A stretch of DNA of 64,000 bases from a virus (IMGVR_UViG_3300023184_000101:1-64000), one strand, 5' to 3'. Positions 1 to 10,078 are shown, counted from the stretch's first letter. The notes: a model not told the origin generated them from the sequence alone. Program-made: numbers and translations.

Positions 1-2931
1 TGCCCTAATTGTGTTATTGTAATACCAAACAATGACCTATATTATCTATCATTCCCTTGTAATGATTTATATTATACAATGTATGTATGTCCTACACCAA
101 CACCAACAATTACACCAACAGTAACTCCAACATCAGAACCATTAAACTTGACTCTTTTTGCTGAATATACACCTGGTTCAATAATCGCATCTTACACATT
201 ATCATTGAATCGACCATATAATGAAGAAATAAATGTTACTTTTGAAAATGTTCTGAACGTTTATAGTGGTGACCCAATTACAATATTTACAGGTGTCACA
301 GTTAATTCGGGTAGTTTATCAGGACAAACCATAGTCACAATAAATGAAGATTATAACAACTATACTGGAGTACCATATTTTAGTCAATTATCGGGTACAC
401 CAGCGGGCAGTGAATATGAAATTTTTGTAATTTCACCAACTCCCACAATAACAAATACCCAAACTCCAACACAAACTCCAACACAAACTTTAACACAAAC
501 TCCAACTGTAACTCAAACGTTAACACCGACTAACACAGAAACACCTACTAATACTCCGACTGAAACAATAACTCAGACTCCAACTAACACAGAGACTCCA
601 ACAAATACTCCGACAGAAACACAAACGCCGACACCAAGTGTTACTGAAGGATTAACTCCAACTGCAACAGAAACTCAGACACCAACTCCAACACAAACCC
701 CAACAAACACCCCAACTAATACAGAAACGCCGACTAATACTCCAACTTATACAGAAACGCCGACTAATACTCCAAGTGAAACTCCGTCAGAGACTCCTAC
801 CAATACACCAACTAATACTGTAACACAAACAGAAACACCAACGGAAACACCTACTAACACTCCAACAGAAACTCCAACCAATACACCAACTAATACTGTA
901 ACACAAACAGAAACACCTACAAATACTCCAAGCGAAACCGCGACAGAGACACCAACTAACACTCCTACTAATACTGAAACTCCAACAAAGACTCCAAGTG
1001 AAACACCTACAAACACACCAACTAACACCCCTACTAATACTGAAACACTCACAAACACTCCGAGCGAGACTCCAACTAATACTCCGACTAATACTGTAAC
1101 ACAAACAAATACTCAAACTCCGACACAAACTCAGACACCTACAACAACAACTACTCTTACAGCAACTGTAACACAAACTCCTACACCAAGTATTACTGCA
1201 AGTCAAACTGCCACACCAACGATTACTCAGACTCCAACTAATACTGTTACACAAACACAAACTCCAACAAACACAAGAACAGCAACACCAACTCCATCAC
1301 CAAATATTATACAGACAGGATTGATTGTTAATTTAGATGCGGGTCAATTAAGTAGTTACCCTGGTTCAGGAAGTACTTGGACTAACATTGGTAGTGGGGG
1401 TGCAACATATAATGCAACATTATTAAACTCACCAACATATAGTTCAAACTACGGAGGTATTTTGACTTTCAATGGCACCAATCAATCTACATCAATTACA
1501 AGACCAGTTCAAGATGACTTTACGTTAAATGTTTGGTTCAGAACAACGTCAAACGCAGGAACTGCAGTTCAATGGTATAATGGAATTGGTTTAATGGATT
1601 GTGAGGTTGGAACACTTGCAAATGATTTCGGTCTAACTATCGGAGCAGGAAAACTTATGTTTGGTGTTGGAAACCCTGATACAACAATTATATCACCTTT
1701 AACGTACAATAATGGTTTATGGTATAATGTCACAGCAACAAGAGTAAAATCAACTGGTACTATGGTTCTTTATGTAAATGGGGTTCAAGTAGCTTCAGGA
1801 ACTACTAATACAAATACATTGAATGCAGCAACAACAATGTATATTGGTCTAGGAGCGACGTCAGGATTATTCTTGAACGGAGGCCTCGGAGTGTGTCAAG
1901 CGTATACGGTTGCTTTGACCGCATCTCAAGTTTTACAAAACTATAATTTTTTGGCTCCGAGATATGTGGAACCAACACCAACGCCTACAACAACAAATAC
2001 ACCAACGGTCACTCAAACTCCAACCAACACTCCAACTACTACTTTAACATTGACCGCAACTCAAACAGTAACTCCAACTAAAACAGTTACACCAACTACT
2101 ACTACAACATTAACTGCAACGCAAACAATAACTCCAACTAGAACATCCACACCAACTACTACATCTACACCAACAAACACCCTAACTCCTACCACAACAT
2201 CAACAGGAATAACGACTAACGGTTTAATTTTGAATTATGATGTTCAGAAAAGTTCTTCGTATAATGGTACGGGGACTACTATCGTAGATTTGGTAGGGAA
2301 TTCAAATGGTGAATTAAGTAACGGAATTATTCCATATGTTAGCGGTTCTACAAATTATTTAGTGTTTACAGGAAACACAACTCCTAGTTCAAGTTCAACA
2401 TATATTACAACTGTTTCGGGTTTGAACCCTTATTTATCACCTGTGAATACTGGTACAGCAATATCAGTATTTCTTTGGGTATACCCAACCGATTTAAATG
2501 GTAACATATTAGTTGAGAATGGGCAACAAACACCTGCCATAGGATACACTGATAATCAGATTGCGATAATATCAGGAGTCATGAAATTTGGTGTGTGGAA
2601 TGGAACAGGCGTTGTTGGAGTGAATTCAAGTATATCAACACCATTGAATAACTGGTACTATGTTGGATTTGCATATAGTGCATCAACACTTACATGTTAT
2701 GTAAATGGTCAAGTGGCTGGAACTGTATCGGTTACTCGTGTAACTCCATATAATTATTCACCACTTTATTCTTTACATTATAGTTTGAGTGGTCCTTGTA
2801 ACGTGGCAAACTTAGGTACAACAATACCTGGTGCATATAGATTTGGTGCAATGCAAGTTTATAATATAGCACTGAATTCGTCACAAGTTTTAGGAAACTT
2901 TAATATTGATAAATCAAAATACGGATTATAA
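1..2931 (+). CDS. Thr/Pro-repeat fibre-like protein with two LamG-like domains (5' partial)
   Basis: The reading frame is open from base 1, so the ATG at 79 is probably internal and the true start lies left of the window. In order it shows a short N-terminal part, a small beta-rich segment (about 145-430), a long TPTxTPT-type linker (about 433-1310), a LamG/concanavalin-like domain (about 1318-1965), a second Thr/Pro linker (about 1970-2205) and a second LamG-like domain to the stop. Both globular domains have the typical opening ([17 protein letters not shown]) and the 'LYVNG' or 'CYVNGQVAG' strand of Laminin_G_3 folds. The likely role is a virion surface fibre that binds glycans. The linker resembles mucin tandem repeats. 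Three smaller genes with the same linker follow. The exact product is not recognised; fibre is an inference from architecture and phage context. Confidence 0.7.
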   Translation, partial: CPNCVIVIPNNDLYYLSFPCNDLYYTMYVCPTPTPTITPTVTPTSEPLNLTLFAEYTPGSIIASYTLSLNRPYNEEINVTFENVLNVYSGDPITIFTGVTVNSGSLSGQTIVTINEDYNNYTGVPYFSQLSGTPAGSEYEIFVISPTPTITNTQTPTQTPTQTLTQTPTVTQTLTPTNTETPTNTPTETITQTPTNTETPTNTPTETQTPTPSVTEGLTPTATETQTPTPTQTPTNTPTNTETPTNTPTYTETPTNTPSETPSETPTNTPTNTVTQTETPTETPTNTPTETPTNTPTNTVTQTETPTNTPSETATETPTNTPTNTETPTKTPSETPTNTPTNTPTNTETLTNTPSETPTNTPTNTVTQTNTQTPTQTQTPTTTTTLTATVTQTPTPSITASQTATPTITQTPTNTVTQTQTPTNTRTATPTPSPNIIQTGLIVNLDAGQLSSYPGSGSTWTNIGSGGATYNATLLNSPTYSSNYGGILTFNGTNQSTSITRPVQDDFTLNVWFRTTSNAGTAVQWYNGIGLMDCEVGTLANDFGLTIGAGKLMFGVGNPDTTIISPLTYNNGLWYNVTATRVKSTGTMVLYVNGVQVASGTTNTNTLNAATTMYIGLGATSGLFLNGGLGVCQAYTVALTASQVLQNYNFLAPRYVEPTPTPTTTNTPTVTQTPTNTPTTTLTLTATQTVTPTKTVTPTTTTTLTATQTITPTRTSTPTTTSTPTNTLTPTTTSTGITTNGLILNYDVQKSSSYNGTGTTIVDLVGNSNGELSNGIIPYVSGSTNYLVFTGNTTPSSSSTYITTVSGLNPYLSPVNTGTAISVFLWVYPTDLNGNILVENGQQTPAIGYTDNQIAIISGVMKFGVWNGTGVVGVNSSISTPLNNWYYVGFAYSASTLTCYVNGQVAGTVSVTRVTPYNYSPLYSLHYSLSGPCNVANLGTTIPGAYRFGAMQVYNIALNSSQVLGNFNIDKSKYGL
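436..1310 (+). repeat. Thr/Pro-coding degenerate tandem repeat tract
   Basis: About 290 codons are almost entirely T, P, N, E, Q and S in a TPTNTPTxT pattern. The DNA repeats are degenerate because Thr and Pro codons vary, but long exact copies exist. A 41-bp segment at 799-839 recurs at 877-917, offset by 78 bp (26 codons). Such tracts are expected to expand, contract or recombine with the similar tracts at 1970-2205, 3720-4075 and 4950-5024. Confidence 0.85.
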
Positions 2932-2933
2932 AA

Positions 2934-3491
2934 ATGTATACAACAGACTGTAACTACTTTAAGATAACAAACTACAACACCGTTCAACAAGGGTATTATG
3001 CTTGGACAGGTTGTACTGGAATTTATAGTGTAACACCAATTGACCCATTACAATCTCATTATGTTTGTGCCAAAGATTTATATGCTCAAGATTGTGGAGC
3101 TCCTTTAACAATTGTATTTGCCGGATTATGTCCTTCTATTACACCAACACCATCATTTACACCAACTCCTACACCGACAAATATTACTCAAACACCAACA
3201 CCTACACCGACTTTAACACCAAGTCTTACTCAAACTCTTATCCCTGTTTATAATTTGTGGGGTGCTGGATATTTTGAAGATGCGTGTGGTGAAGCGGGAT
3301 ATGGACCATCAAATGTATCGTTTTATAGTGTAATTTCTTTTGAGGCATTACAACCTGGTGATTATGTTTATGGGAATGCGGCATTAACAATTCCTCCTAT
3401 TTTCCAAGGTAATATAGTTTCGGATGGTGCTGTGTGGGTACAATTTGATATTAATAATGGCCTTGTCCTTGACACGGGTATTTGTTTTTAG
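2934..3491 (+). CDS. Small Thr/Pro-linker virion-like protein
   Basis: This 185-residue protein has three parts. The N-terminal domain has Cys at intervals (TTDCNYF, WTGCTG, YVCAKD, QDCGAP), the middle is a short TPT linker (about residues 68-100), and the C-terminal domain ends in GICF. It starts 2 nt after the preceding stop, so it is probably co-transcribed with the large LamG protein. The arrangement of a small Cys-containing head, mucin-like linker and small terminal domain matches the next two genes. A role as minor fibre or capsid decoration is inferred; no family was recognised. Confidence 0.6.
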   Translation: MYTTDCNYFKITNYNTVQQGYYAWTGCTGIYSVTPIDPLQSHYVCAKDLYAQDCGAPLTIVFAGLCPSITPTPSFTPTPTPTNITQTPTPTPTLTPSLTQTLIPVYNLWGAGYFEDACGEAGYGPSNVSFYSVISFEALQPGDYVYGNAALTIPPIFQGNIVSDGAVWVQFDINNGLVLDTGICF

Positions 3492-3508
3492 AAAACAAAA
3501 TAATTAAG

Positions 3509-3517
3509 TATTTATAA
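3509..3517 (+). promoter_or_regulatory. TATTTATAA motif before 3520 gene
   Basis: TATTTATAA lies 11 nt (first T to A of ATG) before the start at 3520, in an AT-rich 28-nt gap. The spacing leaves no room for a conventional leader if it is a -10 element. Confidence 0.5.
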
Positions 3518-3519
3518 TC

Positions 3520-4665
3520 ATGTCTGATTGTGGTGTTTCAATTTTTAGTAATAACTTGAGTGGTTTAACCGCCAATGTTACCTTTTATCCTTGTTCTGGT
3601 GGAACAATTGATTTGGGTCAACAGACCTTTCCATTTTCATATGAGACCGATTATTGGTATGGGACATACGATTGTTATGTTCCCTATTATGCATTTAATT
3701 ATGTTTTAGATGTACCGTGTCCAACACCTACTCCAACTCAAACTTCAACTCAAACATCTACACCAACAACAACTCCAACACCATCAGTCACAGTTGGTTT
3801 GACACCAACGATGACGGAAACTCCAACACAAACTCCAACTAAAACACCAACACCAACTCCTACGGTAACAATAGGTTTAACTCCAACCGCAACTCAAAGT
3901 CAAACTCCAACACCAAGACCAACTGAAACTCCAACTAATACTCCTACAAATAGTGAAACGCCAACTAATACACCAACTAATACCGAAACACCAACGAATA
4001 CTCCTACACTAACTAATACACCAACTAATACCGAAACACCAACAAATACTCCTACACCAACACCCACACCAAGAGCTGCAGTTCCATTTAATTTTGATTT
4101 TGATTATATGTTATGTGAATATTTCTTTACTGATGGTACTGATATGGACACTGTCACTTATATGACAGTACCGTCAATTATGGAAACAACACCATCTGAC
4201 CCTAATCCTAATATCGGTCCTGTTAATGGTAAGTATTATAATTATGTTGGTACTTGTGCGGTATCAGACAGTGGTCCTCAATACCCATTATCACCATCAA
4301 CACCATTTTTAACTTATGGTGGTGATAATAGAAGTGCAAGTGGTACTGAATCAGTGTTATTTAATTTAATTGAGTTTAAGAGTCAAAATCCAGGTGTTGT
4401 AAATATCCAATTCGCATTCACTGCAGATTGGTTTGGTGATGTAGGTATTAATCCTGTTATTATGAAAGCAACTTTATGGAAAGGAGGCACACCAATATAT
4501 TTCGGAGACCCTGATTACACATGGACTAATCCAACAGCAACAGGAACATATTCAGTAAATTCCATTGGTCAAGTAATTACTTTAAACGTACAAGATTGTG
4601 AACCTTATGAGTTAGTTTCAAATTTACAATATAATACTTCGACTTACCAAGGACAGTTCAATTAA
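3520..4665 (+). CDS. Thr/Pro-linker protein with distinct N- and C-terminal domains
   Basis: The 381-residue product has an N-terminal domain of about 65 residues containing CGVS, YPCSGG and YDCYVPYY, a TPT linker (about residues 67-186) and a C-terminal domain of about 195 residues rich in aromatic residues. The N-terminal module has the same general form as that of the next gene (a short beta-rich fold with a conserved Cys after an NVTF or NFSY strand), suggesting a shared attachment module. It is probably a virion fibre or decoration protein. No catalytic motif is visible and the C-terminal domain was not recognised. Confidence 0.6.
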   Translation: MSDCGVSIFSNNLSGLTANVTFYPCSGGTIDLGQQTFPFSYETDYWYGTYDCYVPYYAFNYVLDVPCPTPTPTQTSTQTSTPTTTPTPSVTVGLTPTMTETPTQTPTKTPTPTPTVTIGLTPTATQSQTPTPRPTETPTNTPTNSETPTNTPTNTETPTNTPTLTNTPTNTETPTNTPTPTPTPRAAVPFNFDFDYMLCEYFFTDGTDMDTVTYMTVPSIMETTPSDPNPNIGPVNGKYYNYVGTCAVSDSGPQYPLSPSTPFLTYGGDNRSASGTESVLFNLIEFKSQNPGVVNIQFAFTADWFGDVGINPVIMKATLWKGGTPIYFGDPDYTWTNPTATGTYSVNSIGQVITLNVQDCEPYELVSNLQYNTSTYQGQFN

Positions 4666-4708
4666 AAACATTTTTTTTCTCTCTTTAATAAATTAGAATA
4701 ATTCGTAG

Positions 4709-4717
4709 TATTTATTA
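4709..4717 (+). promoter_or_regulatory. TATTTATTA motif before 4734 gene
   Basis: TATTTATTA occurs 25 nt before the ATG at 4734. A T-run without an obvious hairpin (about 4670-4685) separates it from the preceding stop. Confidence 0.45.
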
Positions 4718-4733
4718 GTTAAATAAGAATATT

Positions 4734-5027
4734 ATGTCATGTAGTAAATATACTCTAACAAATACAGGTTCCTCAATTGTGAACTTCAGTTATCAAAGAT
4801 GCGACGACGCGATGTGGGAATATCAAGTTGAGATTAATCCAAATCAAACAAAAACAATTTGGTTATTAGACCCAACTTATTCAACAGCTTTTTCATCAAG
4901 CATTGTTAAAATTGATTTGGGGGCTTTTCCTCCAACAGATAATGGTCCAACCTTAACCCCAACTCATACCCCAACACCAACAGGTACTCCTTCGGTTACT
5001 CCTACACCAACTCCAACACGTCCTTAA
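4734..5027 (+). CDS. Small protein ending in a bare Thr/Pro tail
   Basis: The 97-residue protein has an N-terminal domain of about 70 residues (Cys at positions 3 and 23) followed by a TPTPT tail that ends directly at the stop codon, with no C-terminal globular domain. It looks like the head-plus-linker half of the 3520 gene, either a natural short form or the remnant of a protein that lost its distal domain by recombination in the linker. It is the last gene before a strong terminator. Confidence 0.55.
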   Translation: MSCSKYTLTNTGSSIVNFSYQRCDDAMWEYQVEINPNQTKTIWLLDPTYSTAFSSSIVKIDLGAFPPTDNGPTLTPTHTPTPTGTPSVTPTPTPTRP

Positions 5028-5058
5028 TTTTTTTAATTAAAAATAATTTTATACATTT

Positions 5059-5087
5059 AAACCCTATTCTTTTGGATAGGGTTTTTT
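5059..5087 (+). terminator. Intrinsic terminator after fibre cluster
   Basis: AAACCCTAT (5059-5067) pairs with ATAGGGTTT (5076-5084), extended by two inner pairs around a TTTT loop, and runs into a T-tract (5082-5087). It separates the fibre genes from the glycosyltransferase genes. Confidence 0.85.
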
Positions 5088-5110
5088 ATTTTTAAAACAA
5101 AATACAATTA

Positions 5111-6379
5111 ATGAGCAAAATTTTTATTCAAATCGCATCATATAGGGACCCACAGTTAATCCCAACTTTAAAAGATATGATTGCAAATGCCAAGAAACCA
5201 AAAAATTTGGTTTTTTCAATCGCAAGACAATTCAGTGAAACCGATGGTTTCGATAACCTTGATGAATTCAGAAACGACAAAAGATTTAAAATCTTGGATA
5301 TTCCTTATCAAGATGCAAGAGGAGTTTGTTGGGCAAGAAATTTAACTCAACAACTATATGGTGGTGAGACTTATACAATGCAAATCGATTCTCACATGAG
5401 ATTTGTTAAAGATTGGGATGATATCCTGATTAAAATGATAAAGGGGTTGCAAAAGGATGGGTATAAGAAACCTCTACTTACGGGTTATGTACCTTCCTTT
5501 GACCCTGATAATGACCCTGCGGGTAGAGCACAAGATGCTTGGAGAATGGCGTTTGATAGATTTATTCCTGAAGGTGCGGTATTCTTTTTACCTGAAACAA
5601 TTCCTGGATGGAGAGAAATGAAAAAACCTGTAACGGCAAGATTTTATTCGGCTCACTTCTGTTTCACATTAGGTGAATTTTCAAAAGAAGTTCAACACAA
5701 TCCTGAATACTATTTCCATGGAGAAGAAATTTCAATCGCAGCAAGAGCTTACACTTGGGGTTATGATTTATTTCATCCTCACATTCCTGTGGTTTACCAT
5801 GAATATACTCGTAAGGGTAGAACAAAACAATGGGACGATGATAAGACTTGGGGTGACAAAAATAAACATTCACATTTAACAAATAGAAAGTTATTTGGAA
5901 TGGATGGCGAAACCCAAGAAGGTCACGATGGTCCTTATGGTTTTGGTACTGTTAGAACATTAAGAGACTATGAAAAATATTCTGGTTTGTTATTTGAAAG
6001 AAGAGCAATCGACAAACATTGTTTAGACAAACAATATCCACCAAGTCCTTATAATTTTGAAACAGAAGAAGAGTGGAAGGATAGTTTTGCAACAATATAC
6101 AAACATTGTATTGACGTTGGTTACACAAGCGTACCTGAAAAAGATTATGATTTTTGGGTGGTTGCATTTCATAATGCTAAAGATGAAACGTTACATAGAA
6201 GAGATGCAGATAAGAATGAGATTGCTGGTTTCATGAGAGACCCTGACGGATACTGTAAAGTTTGGAGAGAATTCCAAACCACAGAATTACCAACATATTG
6301 GGTTGTTTGGCCTCACTCAGAATCAAAAGGTTGGTGTGATAGATTAACGGGTCAGTTAAACCACAACAACGTTAGTTAA
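5111..6379 (+). CDS. Glycosyltransferase, GlcNAc-transferase family (PF11397-like)
   Basis: This GT-A-fold glycosyltransferase resembles the family that includes Skp1-hydroxyproline N-acetylglucosaminyltransferase. Family features seen are the start FIQIASYRDPQL (residues 5-16), the segment DARGVCWARN (68-77), and QIDSHMRF (91-98), whose D93-S-H95 is the usual metal and nucleotide-sugar binding DxH. An acidic HGEE segment follows near residue 203. The length of 422 residues fits a full enzyme. It would transfer a sugar to an acceptor in the host cytoplasm; donor and acceptor cannot be read from sequence. It overlaps the next gene by TAATG and begins a run of four glycosyltransferase-like genes directly after the Thr/Pro-rich fibres. 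Confidence 0.85.
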   Translation: MSKIFIQIASYRDPQLIPTLKDMIANAKKPKNLVFSIARQFSETDGFDNLDEFRNDKRFKILDIPYQDARGVCWARNLTQQLYGGETYTMQIDSHMRFVKDWDDILIKMIKGLQKDGYKKPLLTGYVPSFDPDNDPAGRAQDAWRMAFDRFIPEGAVFFLPETIPGWREMKKPVTARFYSAHFCFTLGEFSKEVQHNPEYYFHGEEISIAARAYTWGYDLFHPHIPVVYHEYTRKGRTKQWDDDKTWGDKNKHSHLTNRKLFGMDGETQEGHDGPYGFGTVRTLRDYEKYSGLLFERRAIDKHCLDKQYPPSPYNFETEEEWKDSFATIYKHCIDVGYTSVPEKDYDFWVVAFHNAKDETLHRRDADKNEIAGFMRDPDGYCKVWREFQTTELPTYWVVWPHSESKGWCDRLTGQLNHNNVS

Positions 6380-7122
6380 TGAAATTTAATGAAATACCAA
6401 AGTTTGTTGTTAATTTAGAAACAAGACCTGATAATCTTGAACTTATAAAAAAAGAGATGGATTATATTGGTTGGGAGTTTGAAAAGTTCAACGCGGTAAA
6501 TAGAAACAGTTATATGGGTTGTACCCTATCTCATTTGGAAATTATTAAAATTGCCAAAGAAAGGGGGTATGATAGAGTTATGGTTATTGAAGACGATTGC
6601 GTATTCATGCCATACGCCAAATCCCTTTTAGATGACATTGAAAAACAAACTGAAGGTATTGAATTTGGTGTGTTTAATATAACTCCGACTTTAAATAGGA
6701 AACTTAATCCGAGCGATAAATATGATTTATTATTAGACATTACAAATATTCCTCCAAAAGAAGAACATCATACTGAAACATTTGCAACAAATATTTTAAT
6801 CTATGATAAGTCAGTATATGACGAAATGTTTAATATTGCTTTGACCGCATTTACTGAATCAGGAGATTATTATTTTCCAATAGACGGGTACCTTGTTAAA
6901 TTTATTTATCCTAAGTTTCAAAGTTATTGTGCGGTATTACCTATTGCACCACAAAGAAATTCGTATTCTGACGTTTCTCATGGTATGTATAATAACTTCT
7001 ATACTCAAACGTATAATTGGAATTTATATTCTCCCAAGAAACTTCCAAACGAATTTAAAAGTGAGCAGGAGAATGAAAAAATAAAAGAAGAAAAAAAACA
7101 CATTCAATATTATGTCAGTTAA
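6379..7122 (+). CDS. Glycosyltransferase family 25-like
   Basis: The start KFVVNLETRPDNLE, the GCTLSHLEI segment (residues 48-56) and the acidic MVIEDDC motif (68-74, with E71-D72-D73) are characteristic of GT25 (LPS and collagen beta-galactosyltransferase-like) enzymes. At 247 residues it is of typical bacterial length. The start codon overlaps the stop of the previous gene (TAATG) and its 3' end overlaps the next gene by 11 nt, so the cassette appears translationally coupled. The sugar and acceptor are unknown. Confidence 0.8.
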   Translation: MKFNEIPKFVVNLETRPDNLELIKKEMDYIGWEFEKFNAVNRNSYMGCTLSHLEIIKIAKERGYDRVMVIEDDCVFMPYAKSLLDDIEKQTEGIEFGVFNITPTLNRKLNPSDKYDLLLDITNIPPKEEHHTETFATNILIYDKSVYDEMFNIALTAFTESGDYYFPIDGYLVKFIYPKFQSYCAVLPIAPQRNSYSDVSHGMYNNFYTQTYNWNLYSPKKLPNEFKSEQENEKIKEEKKHIQYYVS

Positions 7123-7993
7123 ATTTATAACATCGATTTATAGTGATTTACACGGAACAGAATTAGGTGGTAGAACAGGTAGAAATGGTCATTATAGATA
7201 TAGTTTATTGTCATTATTAAAAATGACGGATGCTGATTTTTTATGTTATACGTCAGATAGAGAAATAGAATCATTAAAAGAATTTTTCTATACAGATAAT
7301 AAAATTTCAGAAGAAAAATTAAAGTTTCAAATTTTTAATATTAGTGATACTAAATTTAAAGATTTAATTAGTAAAAGAAAAAATATAGACCAAATTAAAC
7401 AAGGGGATAGATGTGTTGAGATTCAATACTCTAAGTTTCATTGGTGGTGGAATGAGGATAAATCTTATGATTACTATTATTGGATTGATGCAGGATTTTC
7501 TCATTGTGGGTTAATTCCACCAAAATATTTACTTGGCGAACATCCTCAAGCAAGATATTATGAAAGTAGTTTATTTAGTAATGATTTTTTGAAAAATTTG
7601 ATTGAAGATACTGGTGACAAATTTTTAATTTTAGGTAAAGAGAATGATAGGAACTATTGGTCAGGAACTGTGAACCCAAAATGGTATACTGAGTATGATA
7701 GAAGTATTCACATTATTGGTGGTATGTTTGGTGGTCACAGAGATAAGTGGGATACTATAGTTAGTATGTTTGAAAGTTATATTGAGAATGTATTAACTGA
7801 AGATGAGGGATTACCTCACGAAGAACAAATAATGAGTTTGATGCACGTAAATCATAGAGATTTATTTGTAAGAAAACATTTTGATATATGGTGGTATAAA
7901 GGTAACTCCCCTTCAGGAGTATCGGACGAGATGTTCGAACAAAATAAAAGTTTTTATAAAATATTAGAAGAATTTAATAGAATTTATGAGTAA
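7112..7993 (+). CDS. HtrL/YibB-like putative glycosyltransferase
   Basis: The 293-residue protein shows YWIDAGFSH (about residues 123-131) and GGMFGGHRDKW followed by an acidic HEEQIMSL segment. This is the layout of HtrL/YibB family proteins (PF09612), which are thought to be GT-A-like transferases acting on surface polysaccharides. The start overlaps the GT25 gene by 11 nt and the end overlaps the next gene by 8 nt. The enzymatic activity of this family is poorly characterised, so glycosyltransferase is a family-level inference. Confidence 0.6.
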   Translation: MSVKFITSIYSDLHGTELGGRTGRNGHYRYSLLSLLKMTDADFLCYTSDREIESLKEFFYTDNKISEEKLKFQIFNISDTKFKDLISKRKNIDQIKQGDRCVEIQYSKFHWWWNEDKSYDYYYWIDAGFSHCGLIPPKYLLGEHPQARYYESSLFSNDFLKNLIEDTGDKFLILGKENDRNYWSGTVNPKWYTEYDRSIHIIGGMFGGHRDKWDTIVSMFESYIENVLTEDEGLPHEEQIMSLMHVNHRDLFVRKHFDIWWYKGNSPSGVSDEMFEQNKSFYKILEEFNRIYE

Positions 7994-9656
7994 AATAACT
8001 TTAGTAACCGGTATATGGAATATCGGTAGAGATGAATTACAGGAAGGATGGTCAAGACCATTCCAACATTATTTGGATAAATTTTCTCAATTATTAGAGG
8101 TGGATACCAACATGATAATTTTTGGAGAAGAAGAATTAAAAGATTTTGTCTTTAGTAAAAGAAGTAGAGAAAACACTCAATTTATTACAAGACCATTAGA
8201 TTGGTTTAGAAACAATGAGTTTTTTGATATGATTCAAAAAATAAGAACTAATGAATCTTGGTCAAACCAAGTTGGTTGGTTAAAAGAATCAACACAAGCA
8301 AGATTGGAAAATTACAATCCTCTTGTAATGTCTAAAGTATTTTTACTTAACGACGCTAAAATCATGGACCAATTCAATTCGGAATATTTGTTTTGGATTG
8401 ATGGTGGTTTAACAAATACCGTTCACCCTGGTTACTTTACTCACGATAAAGTTTTAGATAAATTATCTAAACATATTTCTAAATTTTCATTCATTTGTTT
8501 CCCTTATGATGCTGAAACTGAAATTCATGGATTTGAATATAATAAATTAAATTCAATTGCTGGAGATAAGGTAACAAAAGTTGCTAGAGGTGGTTTCTTT
8601 GGTGGTCCTAAAGATTCTATTAGTGATATTAATGGAATTTACTATTCATTATTAAAGACAACCTTAGATGAGGGATATATGGGTACTGAGGAATCTATTT
8701 TCAGTATTATGTGTTATAAACATTCTGATATTATAAATTATTTTGATATTGAATCAAATGGTTTAATTGGTAAGTTTTTTGAGGATTTAAAAAATGATAC
8801 CCTTAAAACTAAAAATGAAAGTAAGGTTGTTGTAACAAATAATTTGGACACCAATAAAGTTGGTCTATATGTTATAACATTTAACAGCCCAAATCAATTT
8901 AGAACTTTAATTAAATCAATGACTGAGTATGATAAAGATTACTTACTTAAAACTGAAAAGTTTTTATTAGATAACTCTTCTGACGAATCTACCTTTGAAG
9001 AATACGCTAAACTTTGCGAAGAACATAACTTTACTCATATCAAAAAAGATAATTTAGGAATATGTGGTGGAAGACAATTTATTGCCGAACATTTTGATAC
9101 AACAGATTTAGATTATTATTTATTCTTTGAAGATGATATGTTTTTCTTTCCAAATGAAGGGGTTTGTAGAAATGGGTTTAATAGATATGTCCCAAACCTA
9201 TACACCAAGTCATTAGAGGTTATGAAAAAAGAAAATTTTGATTTCTTAAAACTTAATTACTCAGAATTTTACGGAGATAATGGAACCCAATGGGCTTGGT
9301 ATAATGTACCTCAACATGTTAGAGAAGAATTTTGGCCAGGTAAAAACAGATTACCTGTTCAAGGGTTAGACCCAAATGCACCAAAAACAGTTTATAGTAA
9401 TGTCTTATCCCACAAAGGATTACCTTACTCAGTTGGTGAAGTTTATTACTGTAATTGGCCACAACTTGTTAGTAGACCTGGAAACCAAAAGATGTTTTTA
9501 GATGTGACATGGGCACACCCATTCGAACAAACATGGATGAGTCATATGTATCAGTTAGTTAAAAAAGAGGAATTATATCCTGGATTACTACTTTTAACCC
9601 CAACTGAACATAATAGATTCGAACATTATGACGGGGGTCTTCGTAAAGAGTCATAA
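7986..9656 (+). CDS. Two-domain protein: HtrL/YibB-like domain fused to GT-A glycosyltransferase
   Basis: The N-terminal half (about residues 1-280) is HtrL/YibB-like: TLVTGIWNIGRDE at the start, FWIDGG near 136-141 and GGFFGGPKD near 200. The C-terminal half begins at about residue 290 with KVGLYVITFNSPNQF, contains the DNSSDES and NLGICGGRQ segments of family 2-like transferases, and has an acidic FFEDDMFF motif near residue 380. At 556 residues this looks like a fusion of two transferase modules. It is the last gene of the cassette. The fusion suggests that two consecutive sugar transfers may be coupled on one acceptor. Confidence 0.65.
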   Translation: MSKITLVTGIWNIGRDELQEGWSRPFQHYLDKFSQLLEVDTNMIIFGEEELKDFVFSKRSRENTQFITRPLDWFRNNEFFDMIQKIRTNESWSNQVGWLKESTQARLENYNPLVMSKVFLLNDAKIMDQFNSEYLFWIDGGLTNTVHPGYFTHDKVLDKLSKHISKFSFICFPYDAETEIHGFEYNKLNSIAGDKVTKVARGGFFGGPKDSISDINGIYYSLLKTTLDEGYMGTEESIFSIMCYKHSDIINYFDIESNGLIGKFFEDLKNDTLKTKNESKVVVTNNLDTNKVGLYVITFNSPNQFRTLIKSMTEYDKDYLLKTEKFLLDNSSDESTFEEYAKLCEEHNFTHIKKDNLGICGGRQFIAEHFDTTDLDYYLFFEDDMFFFPNEGVCRNGFNRYVPNLYTKSLEVMKKENFDFLKLNYSEFYGDNGTQWAWYNVPQHVREEFWPGKNRLPVQGLDPNAPKTVYSNVLSHKGLPYSVGEVYYCNWPQLVSRPGNQKMFLDVTWAHPFEQTWMSHMYQLVKKEELYPGLLLLTPTEHNRFEHYDGGLRKES

Positions 9657-9661
9657 CAATA

Positions 9662-9670
9662 TATTTATTG
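9662..9670 (+). promoter_or_regulatory. TATTTATTG motif before 9673 gene
   Basis: TATTTATTG begins 11 nt before the ATG at 9673 and 6 nt after the preceding stop. It decides the start: the in-frame ATG at 9628 lies upstream of the motif and inside the glycosyltransferase gene. Confidence 0.5.
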
Positions 9671-9672
9671 TT

Positions 9673-10053
9673 ATGGAATTTTATATCAAGAAGAATGCGA
9701 CCCTACCTGTTTTAAAAATGCAGGTTGTTAAAGACGGAAGAGCTGGCTATATCCAACTAATGCAAGATTTGGAAGTATCGACTATTTTCTTTTCAATGGT
9801 TGATGTTTACAACGGTATTCCAAAAATTGTTTCTGCTCCGTGTTATATTGTCCCCCTTATCTTTGCAGAAGACGGGGCACCAACAGAATATTATATTTAT
9901 TATCAATTTAATGAAAGGGATACAAATACACCTGGCAGATATCAAGGTCAATTTTTAATTAAAAATGATGAGGGTAATTTAATTTTACCTATCAGAGAAG
10001 ACTTGTATATTAATATCCAAGATAGTTTTATTTCTGAAACTGCGTGTTGTTAA
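9673..10053 (+). CDS. Probable virion structural protein, BppU/Ig-like
   Basis: This 126-residue protein starts EFYIKKNATLPVLKMQVV and contains YYIYYQFNERDTNTPGRYQG and LILPIREDLYINIQ. The pattern (polarisation of strands, GRYxGQF, LPIREELY) is like small Ig-like baseplate or tail proteins of BppU N-terminal type that recur in phages. An upstream in-frame ATG at 9628 is rejected because it overlaps the preceding gene and lies before the TATTTATTG motif. The C-terminus ends in ETACC. The structural role is an inference. Confidence 0.5.
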   Translation: MEFYIKKNATLPVLKMQVVKDGRAGYIQLMQDLEVSTIFFSMVDVYNGIPKIVSAPCYIVPLIFAEDGAPTEYYIYYQFNERDTNTPGRYQGQFLIKNDEGNLILPIREDLYINIQDSFISETACC

Positions 10054-10078
10054 TTTGATTAATCCAAACTAATTTTTA

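Noticed and set aside
747-1260. Long minus-strand open frames opposite the Thr/Pro repeat
   Set aside because: They read as VGVLVGVSV or Cys/Ser-rich repeats, the direct shadow of the Thr/Pro codons on the other strand.
436-1310. CRISPR-like array
   Set aside because: Repeats are coding, degenerate and without constant-length unique spacers.
9628-9672. Upstream start for the 9673 gene
   Set aside because: It lies inside the preceding gene, and the TATTTATTG motif sits between it and the ATG at 9673.
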